Positions 12,271 through 23,098 of a stretch of DNA of 64,000 bases are shown here, in pieces. Every line of letters begins with the position of its first letter. The first letter of the stretch is position 1. The notes under the pieces were generated by a model, which was not told the origin of the DNA, did no database searches, and was given only the letters and a program-made list of their open reading frames with translations. A program made the position numbers and the translations under genes. The DNA comes from Charina bottae. Its lineage: Eukaryota > Chordata > Lepidosauria > Squamata > Charinaidae. The DNA is taken from NCBI GenBank assembly GCA_023362775.1, contig JALMGJ010000002.1, positions 59,560,414 through 59,624,413 of the forward strand, given 5' to 3'.

Positions 12271-12903
12271 ACTATAGTAGAGAATCTTGAAAGCCTGACT
12301 GCATTTTCTCTTCCCTCCCTTTTATATCCCAGGGAGATAGTCAGAACCAGTCTGAGTTTCCTCCTAATGTTTCCTTTATTGGCCAGGCTTAAACCATGTT
12401 TGTTTACATGTTGTTGCAATCATACCTGCATAATTTTTCCAAGGTCATCTCTGAGACTCTCTACATTGTATCAGGTTGAATGAAAGGGCAGTAGGGGAGG
12501 ACAAGATTCAACTTTCCCCAGTGGACAGGGCAGAAGCATTCTTGCAGAGGGACACCAGTAAATCCTCCTTCTAATAATGATGAAGGCAGCATATCAAAGT
12601 GGTTAAAGTGGAAATTCTTATATGTGTTGGATGAAGGATGTTGGGAAAGTAGGAAGCTGCTGAAAATGGCCTTCCAAATAAACCTGAACTGGGTTAGCAC
12701 ATAGATCTTTTTGTAAATCCAGATAAAAAGCTCACTGTTTCAGCTCTGACAGGGCTGTCAAACCATTTCTGCTCAGATATTGAGTGAAAAAAGCCAAAAT
12801 ATTTTAAAACTGAATTTATCTCTGTTATTCATAAAGCTGTAAGATTATCCTGAAGGTTCCTGAAATAGATTACATTTTAAGCCAGCATTTTAGGCAGCAG
12901 AGC
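12271..12903. other. Unique intron
   Basis: Nothing recognised. Confidence 0.45.
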
Positions 12904-12975
12904 CTCATTCCATTCCATTCCATTCCATTCCATTCCATTCCATTCCATTCCATTCCATTCCATTCCATTCCATTC
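12904..12975. repeat. (CATTC)n pentanucleotide array
   Basis: About 14 copies of cattc lie directly against the 3' tail of the minus-strand LINE that follows. It probably expanded from that tail. Confidence 0.9.
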
Positions 12976-14280
12976 CTTCAATTTGGATGGCTGCCCATCT
13001 CAAATTCATGACTCTGGGCAGCTAACAATCTTTAAAAACAAGATACAAACCATATAGTAAATGTTGTAAATAACATACATAGCAGCTGAGAAAAATAAAC
13101 CAACAACAACAATTAACACACATGATACGGGCTCAGCCACATATCCGAGGCCTCAGGCTCAATAACAAAACAAGGTTTTCAAGGCCTTATGGTGGGTCAA
13201 TAGACTCAGAAGAGACCCTCCCTAATTTTTATAAAGGGGATGAGGGGAGAAAAGTACTTTCAGACTTGCAAGATAGATGACAGCCCTGCAAGGTAACCAG
13301 ACAGGAAACACAACCAAATGTGCTAATTCTACTTTAGTATAAATTACATTAACAGAATCTTGCAAGTCTGAAAGTACTTCTCTCCCCCCATCCTCTTTAC
13401 AGCTCAAAAACTAGGGAGGGTCTCTTCTGAGCCTCTTGCCCTGAACATATTCCTGCTGTGGGTTAAGCTGCCTTTTATCTGACTGTTCTGTTGGTTGCAT
13501 CTCGTTGCTCTGTCTCCCAAGGTCATTCCCACATACCATTACAAGCATGCCTCTCCTGCTGGATCTAACAGGACAGGTAGATACAACTGAGGTAGATGGT
13601 CCAGCAAGTAGCCTGGTCCCAAGCCATGGAAGACTTTAAACCAGCACCTTGAATTGAACCTGGAAGCGTACTGGCAACTAATGCAGCAATTGGTGCACAA
13701 CACATAGCTGTGCAAAAGCCCTTCTAGCCACGGCTGCCACCCACTCTTTGAGCAAAAACCAAGACAAAGGGAAGGTTGGAAACTGGATGAAAATTGTCCC
13801 AAACAGTCAGGTTCAGTGATGGCCTCTTGAGGAGAGGTGGACCACTGTCTCTTTAAGGGATGCCAGAACCACTCCTGCTCTCAAAGAGGAATTCACCACC
13901 GCCAGGACCCAACCACTTGTCACCTCCTGGGAGGCCTTAGCCTACAAGGAGGGACATGGATCTAAAACAGATGGCCAAGCTAACAGCCACAAGAACCCTA
14001 TCCACTTCATCAGGCCCAACAGGATCAAATTCCTCCCACATAACCAAGCCAGACCTTACCCCAGTCACTTCCACAGGACCTGTTCCAAAGCTAGAATCCA
14101 GCTTAGTGTGAATCCAGTCGATGTTATCTGTCTTTGCAAATTCCTCAGGGTGACCTTGTAGGTAAACTGAACGACCCCGTAGTTCTCTGCTGAAATCAGG
14201 CCAGTTTCCAGTCTTAATATGGATTTCGATATAAGAAGGTGCATGTAATAGAGCCTTTAAAAATATGAGCAGCTTCAAAA
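12976..14280 (-). mobile_element. Degraded L2-type LINE
   Basis: The left part carries the tail block 'ggctgcccatctc...ctctgggcagctaac'. Minus-strand reading gives VFHGLGPGYLLDHLP (about 13570-13640) and FDPVGPDEVDRVL (about 13980-14030), both matching the L2 copies at 24590-27236 and 30643-32127. The middle of the reverse transcriptase, including the catalytic motif, is deleted. The copy is old and strongly diverged. Confidence 0.7.
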
Positions 14281-15088
14281 GGGGCTACACTGTGATACTT
14301 ACAGATCTGTGTGTCACAGATCGAATAAGTTGTGGCCTTTATTCTATACTTTCATGCTGGAGTTTGGGCCTTTATAGAGATAGTTCTTATCTGTCTGTTC
14401 CAGGATATCAAAGCATAGAAAGAGATATTTTAATGACAGTGTGATTAATGCTATCAACTTCCCAGGAATGGTGTTCTATGACAGGACTTTGGGAGAAAAC
14501 CAAACTACTTTGGTTTTATTACCATTGTCTTTGCAATAAAGAACAAATGCCTGGGGCATTGTCATAGGCCCACTTAGGGAAGCACAAGCCCAGCCACAGC
14601 TCCTGCCAGCAATAGGCACTGAAGCTGGAAGGTCCAAAAATGCTGACACAGAGTCCTCTGCAAGGTAGAGAACCCGCCTAAGAGACTTGGGGGAAGAAGA
14701 TAAAACGTAGCTGTGTCCTAAAGCACGTCAATGTTTTCATGTGCAAGCCTAGATGAGCAGTGCTTGCTTAAGACACAAGGGAATATGAGCTGTGAGATAA
14801 AATAGAGCCCTTCTGATGCTGGAAACAAAATTTGTATTAGCGGCTGGTTTGATTCCCTGTATCTGTCTACACTGTTTGCCTCTTAGACTGATTTCAGACT
14901 CTACTTTTTTGAACCAACTTGGCCTTGATATATTACATGACTGAATTTGTGGCTAGAACTATTGAACTGCCATTAACCCAGTTTAAGAATCCCTTTAGAC
15001 TGTTGTCGCCTCTTTGCTTATGCGTAAATGTCTGAAGACTGTATAATAACCCTACTGTAAAAGTTCAACCTTTCATTTGCCTACTAAG
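14281..15088. other. Unique intron
   Basis: A moderately GC-rich patch at 14540-14700 may be a decayed repeat, but I could not assign it. Nothing else was recognised. Confidence 0.4.
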
Positions 15089-15096
15089 CCCTAGAC

Positions 15097-15355
15097 CAGT
15101 GCTTTCCAAACTGCCGCCGTTGTTGACACACCAACAGCGGCAGCGGGGGGGCATGCACGTTCACGGTGGTGGTGCAGGGGGGCGCGCGGCGGCGTGCATG
15201 GCAGCAGTGGCGGCAGCCTTGCTAAAATGCGGAAGTGCTGATGGAGCGCTGCCGCCGCCACCACCATACACACCACCGCTGGTGCGCGCGACCCCGCGCC
15301 GCCGCTTCACGACACACTAAACTGTGTGTTGCAACACACAGTTTGGAAAGCTATC
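15097..15355. mobile_element. Non-autonomous hAT MITE, family A, copy 2
   Basis: It starts CAGTGCTTTCCAAACTG and ends in the inverted terminal repeat (cagtttggaaagctatc). An exact 8-bp target duplication, ccctagac, flanks it (15089-15096 and 15356-15363), as expected for hAT transposition. The core is very GC-rich (GCCGCC and GGCGGC runs). ORFs on both strands here are compositional artefacts. Confidence 0.9.
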
Positions 15356-15410
15356 CCCTAGACAGAACAGATAAAGGTGACATCTCCTTTGAGTGGAGCT
15401 TGACTTCTAC

Positions 15411-15428
15411 AGACTTAATGGCTATGTC
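15411..15428. repeat. 18-bp direct repeat, left copy
   Basis: agacttaatggctatgtc occurs here and again at 15903-15920, with no match beyond the 18 bp on either side. It is read as a target site duplication. Confidence 0.75.
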
Positions 15429-15902
15429 TTTTAACTCTTTAAAACCCATTTTTTTCCTTTTTAGTCCAGAAAGAATGTTGACTCACCAAGTGGAATTCTC
15501 TTATCCTGCTGCTCAGAAAATCTCTCTTTAGCTATAAATTAATTACACCCAAAAGTGTTTAAGAAAGTGAGGCTTGTGTGAACCTTGTGTCCATATACTG
15601 TAGGCTGCTTCACAGTTGTGAGCTTGATTGAAATCAAGCCCAGAAAACCCACGACAACCATTTTATTGAAATCCCTTGACTCCCAGCCGCTCTACTCATG
15701 AGTTGACAGCAAAAACCTCAGTTCCTGTAGTCTACACACGAGGAACAGCTGTCCGCAGTGCAAGTGGGTAATCTCATGATCTCTCCTTTTCTGGAAAGAC
15801 AGCACTGGCCAGAATTCACTGTCTGGCTGCCCATCTCCATCGCAATGCTGTCCCCGCTCCTTCAGGGACATCTATTCCGCCATAGATCTTCACCCAGAAG
15901 CC
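15429..15902 (-). mobile_element. Retroposed segment of unknown origin
   Basis: The 474 bp sit between perfect 18-bp direct repeats. The left edge is T-rich (a decayed poly(A) on the minus strand), which fits LINE-mediated retroposition in minus orientation. On the minus strand an aataaa occurs near 15662, well before the end. The first 28 minus codons are open, but no protein family was recognised. It could be a processed retrocopy of an untranslated region, a lncRNA, or an unlisted SINE. Confidence 0.5.
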
Positions 15903-15920
15903 AGACTTAATGGCTATGTC
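15903..15920. repeat. 18-bp direct repeat, right copy
   Basis: Identical to 15411-15428; right-hand target duplication of the segment between them. Confidence 0.75.
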
Positions 15921-16961
15921 CGTGTAGTTTTCTTGGAATGATTTGTCATTTTCTTTTTCTGAGAAGTTCTTTCAGCTTCCCAATCTCATGTGTAGTTCTT
16001 GTATTTCTTGGTGCTCTCTTCTCAATTGATAAAGAGAAATAAAAATCTCCCCTCTATGCAGATACACACACCTTCACATACACATAAAGACACCTTCCAT
16101 ACCACATACACGCAAATGTCTCCCATGCTCAAAATCTATCAGTGTTTACTCATGGGAGCAAAAATGAAGCAATTTTGAGACCTTTTCCTGAGAGGAATGG
16201 GACAGCCGAAACACAGATCTTTGTTTCAACGAAAACACTACAGCTTCCTTGCTTTCATCATCTTTTTATCTGTTTCCTATATCCTGCCAGTTCCCGCCCC
16301 CCTTCACCACCAATTCACCACACCTCCACCATCTTGCCCTTCCAGTTGCCTCTTGTTTCTCCTCTTCTTCACTGTTGCAGCGTGTTTACTTCTCCCAGAA
16401 TGAACCAACACCTGGCAGGTAAGTTGAATGTGCACCAATGCAAATTTAAGGTTAGTTTTCTAAGGTAGACATTGCTTTAGGGGGTACACTGCTAATGGAG
16501 GCAGCTGATTGGCCAGGGAAGTAAAAACTAGTTTTAAATCATTTTTACCCCTTAAAAATCGAGTATTCTGGGAAGGGTAAAACCTTACATAGCATCCATG
16601 ACTTCTACATTGCTGACCTGATTTTATCCTACATATGTTCTAGACTTGGTTCAGACCTTTTACTGAACATTGAAAGCTCCCTTCTCAGATAATTCACTGG
16701 TGTCTTTTTTAATGGAAGTAAAAACAAAACAAAACACTAGAGAGAAGAAATCACTATACTCTCCAGAGCTAAGACACAAATGGTGCCACATGGGAAATGT
16801 GCTAGGGACAGAAATACTTTTATTGGTCAGTATATTTATCTAAACAAATGCTCCCATCCTGTCCTTGCCAGATGCATCTACAGTTTATTCTTGGTTATTC
16901 TTGATTATGTATTTGATCCTATTGCTCTCTTCTAGTTGTAGCCTGGAAGTTCACAAGATAT
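15921..16961. other. Unique intron
   Basis: A C/T-rich stretch occurs at 16280-16400. No exon or repeat was recognised. Confidence 0.5.
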
Positions 16962-17290
16962 GATTTATTTATTTAGTTATTTATTTATTTATTTATTTAT
17001 TTATTTTTCAAATTTATTCCCCGCCCATCTCCCATATAAGGGACTCTGGGCCGGTTACAATAAATAAAAATTTAAAAACTATACAAAATATCTAAAAACA
17101 CAACAAGCATAAAATAAATAAAATAAAATGCAAGATGGATTAGGAACTGCAGAATAGATCGTGGAGCTACGGGGCCAGCCAACCCCAGGAGGCACTACCA
17201 CCTCCGTCGTCCCAGGCCAGGCGGCAGAGCCAGGTCTTAAGGACCTTCCGCAAGGCCAGGAGGGAGGGGGCCAGTCTCACCGCCAGTTTT
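16962..17290 (-). mobile_element. L2 LINE 3' end
   Basis: An (attt)n tail is followed by 'ccgcccatctcccatataag' and 'ctctgggccggttacaata'. The minus strand beyond about 17160 encodes the last residues of the L2 reverse transcriptase (a KTWLCRLAW-like end, then WGWL). It is 5'-truncated near 17290. Confidence 0.8.
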
Positions 17291-18600
17291 TAATGATCCA
17301 GATTAAATGTAGAGGATCCAAAATCCTGATCCCAAAGGAGACTTCCCATGTCTGTAATATGCACCGCTTGTTCCTAGAAAAGCACAGAGCAAGACAAAAC
17401 ATTTGAATGCTTTTGTTCCAATTTTGAATTTTGAATTCTCCAATTTTGAATGCTCCAGATCACAAAATTGTTGGTCAGTAAATTAAGTTAGCGAGTTTTC
17501 TGACAATATCAGGGTACAGTATTTCCATTAATGAATCTCCCATAGAGGGCGTTGACTCTGATTCCACACTCCAGTTCTTGAGTGACTCTGATTCTGATTC
17601 TCTTCCAGCTGGGCAGCGACGCTCTTTTGACTCTGAAACCTCCAGAGCCTTGCTCCAGGGCTCAGAGTCTTTTGCAGGCAGACCTGCTTTTTCTCTTCTT
17701 TTCCTTTTTCCTTATCACAAACATAAATGTGACAAGGCAAGGAAGGAAGGGGGATGCAGGCAGGAGGTTGACTTGTAGTCACTTGGTCAACTACAGGTTG
17801 GCTCTGCTATCTTCATAAGCTGCACTGAAGATAGTTGCTGCCATTATAATACTGGCTCTGGGGGTTTGGGGAATAGCAACAGTGGCTGTATGGAAGGACT
17901 TTTATTTGTTTATGCCTGTATATATTTTGAAAAAAAATTATGTCACCCTTCAAAGCCCAATTTTCCAAGGGCAATTTACAACAGACTGAAACACTGATGC
18001 TGGAGGGGCAAAAGCTGTTCATTTTTTTCAGAATTATAGCAGTAGTATAAGCTAACTCACACAGTACTAATGACAAGCATAAACAACCTTGTAATTATGC
18101 ATCAGTGGGAACTGTACAGTTCTTTAAGGAAGAAATTAAAAATAGGAACAAGTCGGCTGTTTCTTTTTCAGTATTAGATTATAAATACATTGGGTACTGT
18201 GGAATAAAAATATTGTGTTGTATTGCTACATTAGAAAACAACCAAGTGTTTATAATGATTGTGGTTATTATTATAGCAGAGTGAAGAACTATTGGCATGC
18301 ATCAGCACTATTAGAACATTTTCATCTGACTTTCCATCACCGTGTCTGCAGAAATAGTTCTATAAAAACTAACCTGTAGCTGAAAACAAAATTGGGGAGT
18401 AGTTAGCATATAAATAAAATGCCCAAATCAATAAAACAGTGCAACTTGCTTTTTAATTGTGAGGTGAAACGCAGGACACTTCTATTTTTATGAGTAGATC
18501 AGATAAAATGTCGTATGGATGCCTAAGATTTGTTCTGTTACAATCGTCTTGCAAAAAAAAAAAAAGGATGTAGAAGTACATCCTCATCTTACAAAAAGCC
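17291..18600. other. Unique intron
   Basis: A weak LINE-tail-like fragment (about 17935-17990) is the only possible repeat. Nothing coding was recognised. Confidence 0.45.
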
Positions 18601-18689
18601 ACATAATCTGTGTTGGTCTATGATAGCCCCCCCCCCCCCAAAAAAAAAACACCTCAGTCTGGTAGCACCTAAAAAAAAATTTGTTTGTT

Positions 18690-18914
18690 TGTGCCTTTCA
18701 GTCAGTTTTTGACTCCTGGCAACTGCCTGGACATGTCCCTGAAATTTCCTTGGCAAGATTTCGGAAGTGGTTTGCCATTGCCTCTTTCCCAGGGCTGAGA
18801 GACAAGGACTGTCCAAGGTCACCCAGCTGGCTTCGTGTCTAAGGCGGGACTAGAACTCACAGTCTTCCTTTTTCTAGCTTGATGCCTTAACCATTACACC
18901 AAACTGACTCTCTT
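18690..18914 (-). mobile_element. Sauria-type SINE
   Basis: In minus orientation it starts with the tRNA-like promoter (ttggtgtaatggttaaggca, then a gagttctagtcc B box) and continues with 'ggtgaccttggacagtcc' and 'gcaaaccacttccgaaatct'. It is near full length and has landed in the tail of the PLE, between 'cagtctggtagcacct' and 'ttaggcacaagctttt'. Confidence 0.8.
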
Positions 18915-19558
18915 CAATGTTAGGCACAAGCTTTTGAGAGCTACAGTTCACTTCATCAGATCCATGGAGTGACTAAAGAGTTGTAGGATTTAATTTGGGA
19001 TGAGACAGAGGGCAGGGGGAGGAAGACAGGATGGTTATGCAGGAGCAGGTTACATGTGAAACATGTACAAGTACTTTGTCAGTTAAGAATTGTAATAGGT
19101 TAAAAATCCATTATGTTTTTGAGGCCTTTTGAGATAGCCTGAAACCTTTTGATGTATGTGAGTTCAACAATCTCTTGCTCAATTGTGCTGTTAAAATTTC
19201 TTTTTTTCCAAAATGGCTACTTTGAGATCTGTAATTGAGTGTCCTGGGTGGTTGAAATGCTCTAATGTTGCTTTGTTCTTGTTTTGAGTCTTGATGTCAA
19301 ACTTTTGTAGAATTAATTCTTTTGCAGAAAGTTTGACCAGTTTGTCCTACATAGAATCCAGAGGGGCATTCTGGCACATGATGGCACATGTCACATTAGA
19401 GGAAGAGCATATGATGGTGCTCTTGTGTTTGAAGTTGTTGTTGCTGTGATGGTGCTGTTGATGTAAATGTGAGTAGGCATCTGGATTTATTGCAGGGTCT
19501 GGTTCCCATGTTAACATCATTGTCCTGTTTTTTCTGGTTATTTCATGTTGTGTGGTTG

Positions 19559-21015
19559 TGTCAGAGTTCAGTTTGACTCTGACTCTGAGCTAGAGGAAAA
19601 CGAAACTTACCTCAGAAACGAAAATGATACTGAGCAGCAACCGGTGCAGGGTCAAAAGTGCGACACTTGTGATCCAACTCGTGATAGGCAGGTGCAGGGT
19701 CAAAAGTGTAATATTCGTGATCCATCCTGTGATGAACAGGTGCAGGAGTCCAGACCTGGAGATGACCCAGCAGCGCGGGAGAATCCTGGAGAGCTGATTG
19801 GTCTGTAACCAGGAACTAAGTCTAGGGAACCAATCATGGTACGTGAAAGAAGGGCCGAGAAGCACGCCAAAGCAGAAGGAAGCCCAATTGGCTCCTGAGG
19901 AGAAGAGGCGTTCGGAGAAGAGGATAAAAGGGCGCCAGCACAAGCATCAGGCTGCCAGTGACAAACGTTCCACTGAGCTAGCAGCTTCTTCGGAGAAGTC
20001 CAGCCAGAACAGCCCTTGGAGTCCTGCCCTGTAGCCGCCGCAGAACCGGAGCAAGAGCCTCTCCTCATTTCTGAATTGACCCCAGCTGCATTAGAAGCAA
20101 GTTCGCTTCAGCATCAAGGAGACGGAACCTTGTCTCATAGTTTTTCAGCAAGCCCAGCTAAGAAGGCTTTGGGCGTTCATCAGCTTGCGTCAATAGCTTC
20201 ACAGCGTTCAGCAGCCTTGACAAAGCAGCGTTTCAACACTTCAGTTAAGTACTCCATTCGTCCTTGTGTGTTTTGTCACGCTCATTTGGTGCAGCCGCGT
20301 TCTGCCGTTGGGGGGTCTTCTAGTATGGAGCGCCCTGGTTTTTCAGGCAGTGTTGCCTAGTGGAACCAGTCCTGTCTGCCTTGCAGTCCCAGTCCAGTTT
20401 CCTAGTGGAGCCAGTCCTGTCTGCCTTGCAGTTCCAGTCCAGTTGCCTAGTGGAGCCAGTCCAGTTGCCTATGGGAACCAGTCCAGTCTGCCTTCTAGTT
20501 TGCCAGTGAATCCAGTCCAGCGTGATTGCAGATCCAGTCCAGTGTAGTCCTGGAAATCCAGAGGAACCCCGTCCAGTCCTGCCTTGCAGATCCAGTCCAG
20601 CAGTATCCTGAGAATCCAGATAAACCTTGCCAAGAATCCAGTCCAGCCCTGCCCTGAAATTCCAGTCCAGTATTGTCCTGTAGACCAGAAGAACCTTGTC
20701 CAGCCTGCCTTGTAGTCGTCTTGTTCCAGTCTCCAGTCAGCCGTGCCAAGTAACTAGTTTAGCCCTTTTTCTCAGTATTTCAGAAGAAACCAACCAACCT
20801 AGCATCTTGATCCAGAACTGTTGTTCTACTTGGTGTTGTGAACTCTAGTTGTGCCACTGCATAGTTGCCTACCTCCAAGTGCAACCTGTTGTGAATCTCC
20901 AATTGATCCAAGCAATCTTCAGTTGAGTTTATGGACTTAACTTTGTAAATAGTTTTTTATAATAATAAAAACTATTTTCTTAAAGTTCTGGTGGTCTCAT
21001 ACTCTGACCAGAACA
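19559..21015 (+). mobile_element. Probable solo LTR, 1.46 kb
   Basis: It starts TGTCAGAG and ends CCAGAACA. aataataaaa (about 20960) lies 50 bp from the right end, so the orientation is +. The flanking 5 bp differ at one base (ggttg 19554-19558, gtttg 21016-21020), so the target duplication is imperfect. The insertion splits the minus-strand PLE. The interior has 45-bp tandem repeats from 20356. Its GC-rich acidic-looking ORFs (for example 19545-19808) have no recognised domain. It resembles the LTR at 23099-24267 in layout. Confidence 0.6.
20356..20540. repeat. 45-bp tandem repeats within the LTR
   Basis: Units starting cctagtggagccagtcc begin at 20356, 20401 and 20446 (period 45), followed by shortened units. 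Scattered 'ccagtccag' copies continue to about 20720. Confidence 0.85.
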
Positions 21016-22038
21016 GTTTGTCTTATGCAGGTATAGGCGTGCTACCCAGTGCCTGAGAAAGTGCAATGTCTGTAGCTTATTAATAATGAGTTTGAATGGC
21101 TTGAGCTGTGATCTGTAGATGACAAATGTTCTGTTTTTGTGGTCTTTTTTTAATAAGTCCTCTCTGGGAATCAATTTGGCTCTGTTGATTTCTCTATTGT
21201 TTATTGTTGGATGGGTAGCTCAGTCTCTTGAATATCTGGTTTAATTCCATTAGTTGAACATCTCTGTCAAGTAGATCAAAACAAATGTAGTTGTAACATA
21301 GAACCTAGCTATAGCTGATCGATTTGGTGATATATTCTGAATGGAAGCTAGAAACATGGAGATCTTTAGGTTTCCTGTATAATGTGGTGTTTATGTGTCC
21401 ATTGCAGTCTTGTCATGACATCAAGGAGGCAGATAGCTCAAGGCTGAGGTTGATGATGGGGCAGTAGTTGTTGAGGTTATGAAGGAATTTGATAAGAGAT
21501 TCATTTCCATGGATCCAGATGAGGAAAATGTCATCAGCGAATCTCATGTAAATAAGCAGGTTTTCAGGGGATAAGTATTGTTCTAGATCAGCCATAAAGA
21601 TGCTGGCATATCGTAGAGCCATGCATATGGCCATGGTTGTGCCACTGATTTGCAGGTATATGTTAGATGAAATAGTTATGGGTGAATACAAAATAACACA
21701 TGCTGATGGCAAGGTGTGCTGTGTTGACAGCAGTGATGTTGTTCTTGATAGATTGAAGTCCATGTTTGTGGGGGAAGTTGATATATAGTACCTCAACATC
21801 CATGGTAGTAAAATGATGATGTTAGGGAGATTGCCAATGGATTTCATTCTTGTAACTGTTACGTAGCTGGGAGTGCTGGTAGCATAATTCTGGGTACAGA
21901 GTGCATGAAACCTGATATCCTAGCTGTGATAGTTCCAATGCTTGTGCAATGGGATAGTTCATGACAGTTTTCTGTATTTTGGGAAGTAGGTAAAAAATGC
22001 TTGCTCGAGGTTCCTGGGTGTCTCCACATAGATGCCAT

Positions 22039-22373
22039 TTTATTTATTTATTTTGTATGGCATTTTCTTTGCTGGGAAATCCCTTGTGAGGTCCAGCAGC
22101 TGGCTGTGTAGACTATTTAGCCGTGACAAGTCATGTTGCCTGGGATGCACCATAAGGGGCTAGTCTACATTGCACCTGCTGTTTCCTTCCTGCCGGAGCG
22201 GTACCTATTAATCTACTTCCATTTCCATGCTTTCGAATTGCTAGATTGGCAAGAGCTGGGGCAAGTGTGGGAGCTCACTCCGTCGTGCGGCGCTCAGGTT
22301 TTGAATTGTCGAACTTGCAACCCTCCGGACGACAAACCTGGTGTTTTAACCGCTGAGCCACCACACACACCCT
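22039..22373 (-). mobile_element. Full-length squamate tRNA-derived SINE
   Basis: It is flanked by an exact 10-bp target duplication, tagatgccat (22029-22038 and 22374-22383). Minus reading starts with A box tggctcagcggttaaaa and B box ggttgcaagttcgacaa, has the body 'gccccagctcttgccaa', and ends in an (aaat)n tail. Both pol III promoter boxes are present. It sits in the minus-strand PLE. Confidence 0.85.
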
Positions 22374-22503
22374 TAGATGCCATCTTGTATGTCCTTAGGG
22401 AATTGTTTTATCAAATTATGTAGTATTGAAATGTAGCATCTAAGATCTTCAATAGAAGTATTGTTTGGCATAATCTCCAGTATCTATGCTGAAGTGTTTA
22501 ACC

Positions 22504-22753
22504 CAGGGCTTTCCAAAGTTTTCCCTCAGCGACACACCAACCACCATTGGTGTGTCGCCGCGGGAAAACCCGGAAGTGCCGCCGTTGTGGCAGCGTGCAA
22601 AAACCCGGAAGCGTTGTTGCCGCTTTTGTTTTTTGCGCGCCGCCGTTGGTGTGTCACCGCAGGAAAATCAGCGCTTCCGGGTTGTGTGGCGACACACCAG
22701 ACTGTGTGTGGTGACACACTTTTGTGTCGCGACACACAGTTTGGAAAGCTCTG
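22504..22753. mobile_element. Non-autonomous hAT MITE, family A, copy 3
   Basis: It starts CAGGGCTTTCCAAAG and ends CAGTTTGGAAAGCTCTG. An exact 8-bp target duplication, gtttaacc, flanks it (22496-22503 and 22754-22761). The core holds GC-rich inverted pieces such as 'ttggtgtgtcgcc'. There is no transposase. Confidence 0.9.
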
Positions 22754-22761
22754 GTTTAACC

Positions 22762-23093
22762 AATCATAGGCTTGTGGAACTGAACTTGCAGTAATATAGA
22801 TATATTTCTTCTGGCAGGATATAGTGGTTTTTTTACCCTCCAAACTTATATAAAGCTCAAAGATATACAAAGATCAGAATTTTGATAGTCAGGGCTATCT
22901 ACCTATTGATAATTCTTCAAAGTCCCTGACAGACTGCAGAAGTGGTCCTGAGAAATATAGCAGTTTAACATTCCCCCTTGTGCTATTCCTTACTAGGATC
23001 ACATAGAAGTAACTTATTACCATCCTCCGGTTGAGGTTCAGTGACTAGATGGAATCAGCATCTATTAATGAGAATTTGGAAAATGGGTTAAGC
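22762..23093. other. Intron or diverged PLE 5' flank
   Basis: No clear feature. It may include the diverged 5' part of the PLE to its left. Confidence 0.35.
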
Positions 23094-23098
23094 TTACC

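Larger units (their letters stand above)
18601..22503 (-). mobile_element. Penelope-like element, split by four insertions
   Basis: The RT core is read on the minus strand at 21413-21847: QISGTTMAICMALRYASIFM, then MRFADDIFLIW, where FADD replaces the usual Y-x-DD metal-binding box. Upstream minus sequence up to 22503 looks like the PLE N-terminal RT region. GIY-YIG-like sequence (C..CQNAP, then VGQTGQ-type residues) lies at 19200-19400. The 3' end near 18601-18690 and 18915-18990 has the PLE tail (cacttcatcagatcc). A SINE (18690-18914), an LTR (19559-21015), a second SINE (22039-22373) and a hAT MITE (22504-22753) interrupt it. Frameshifts and stops make it inactive. The true 5' end may lie beyond 22753. 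Confidence 0.7.

Noticed and set aside
15091..15531. Proline/histidine-rich ORFs on both strands
   Set aside because: They are produced by the GC-rich core of a hAT MITE with 8-bp target duplications.
20356..20720. CRISPR-like repeat array
   Set aside because: Units are adjacent tandem repeats without unique spacers, in a vertebrate LTR.
19554..21020. Exact target duplication for the 1.46-kb LTR
   Set aside because: The flanks are ggttg and gtttg, one mismatch, so the call is kept only as probable.
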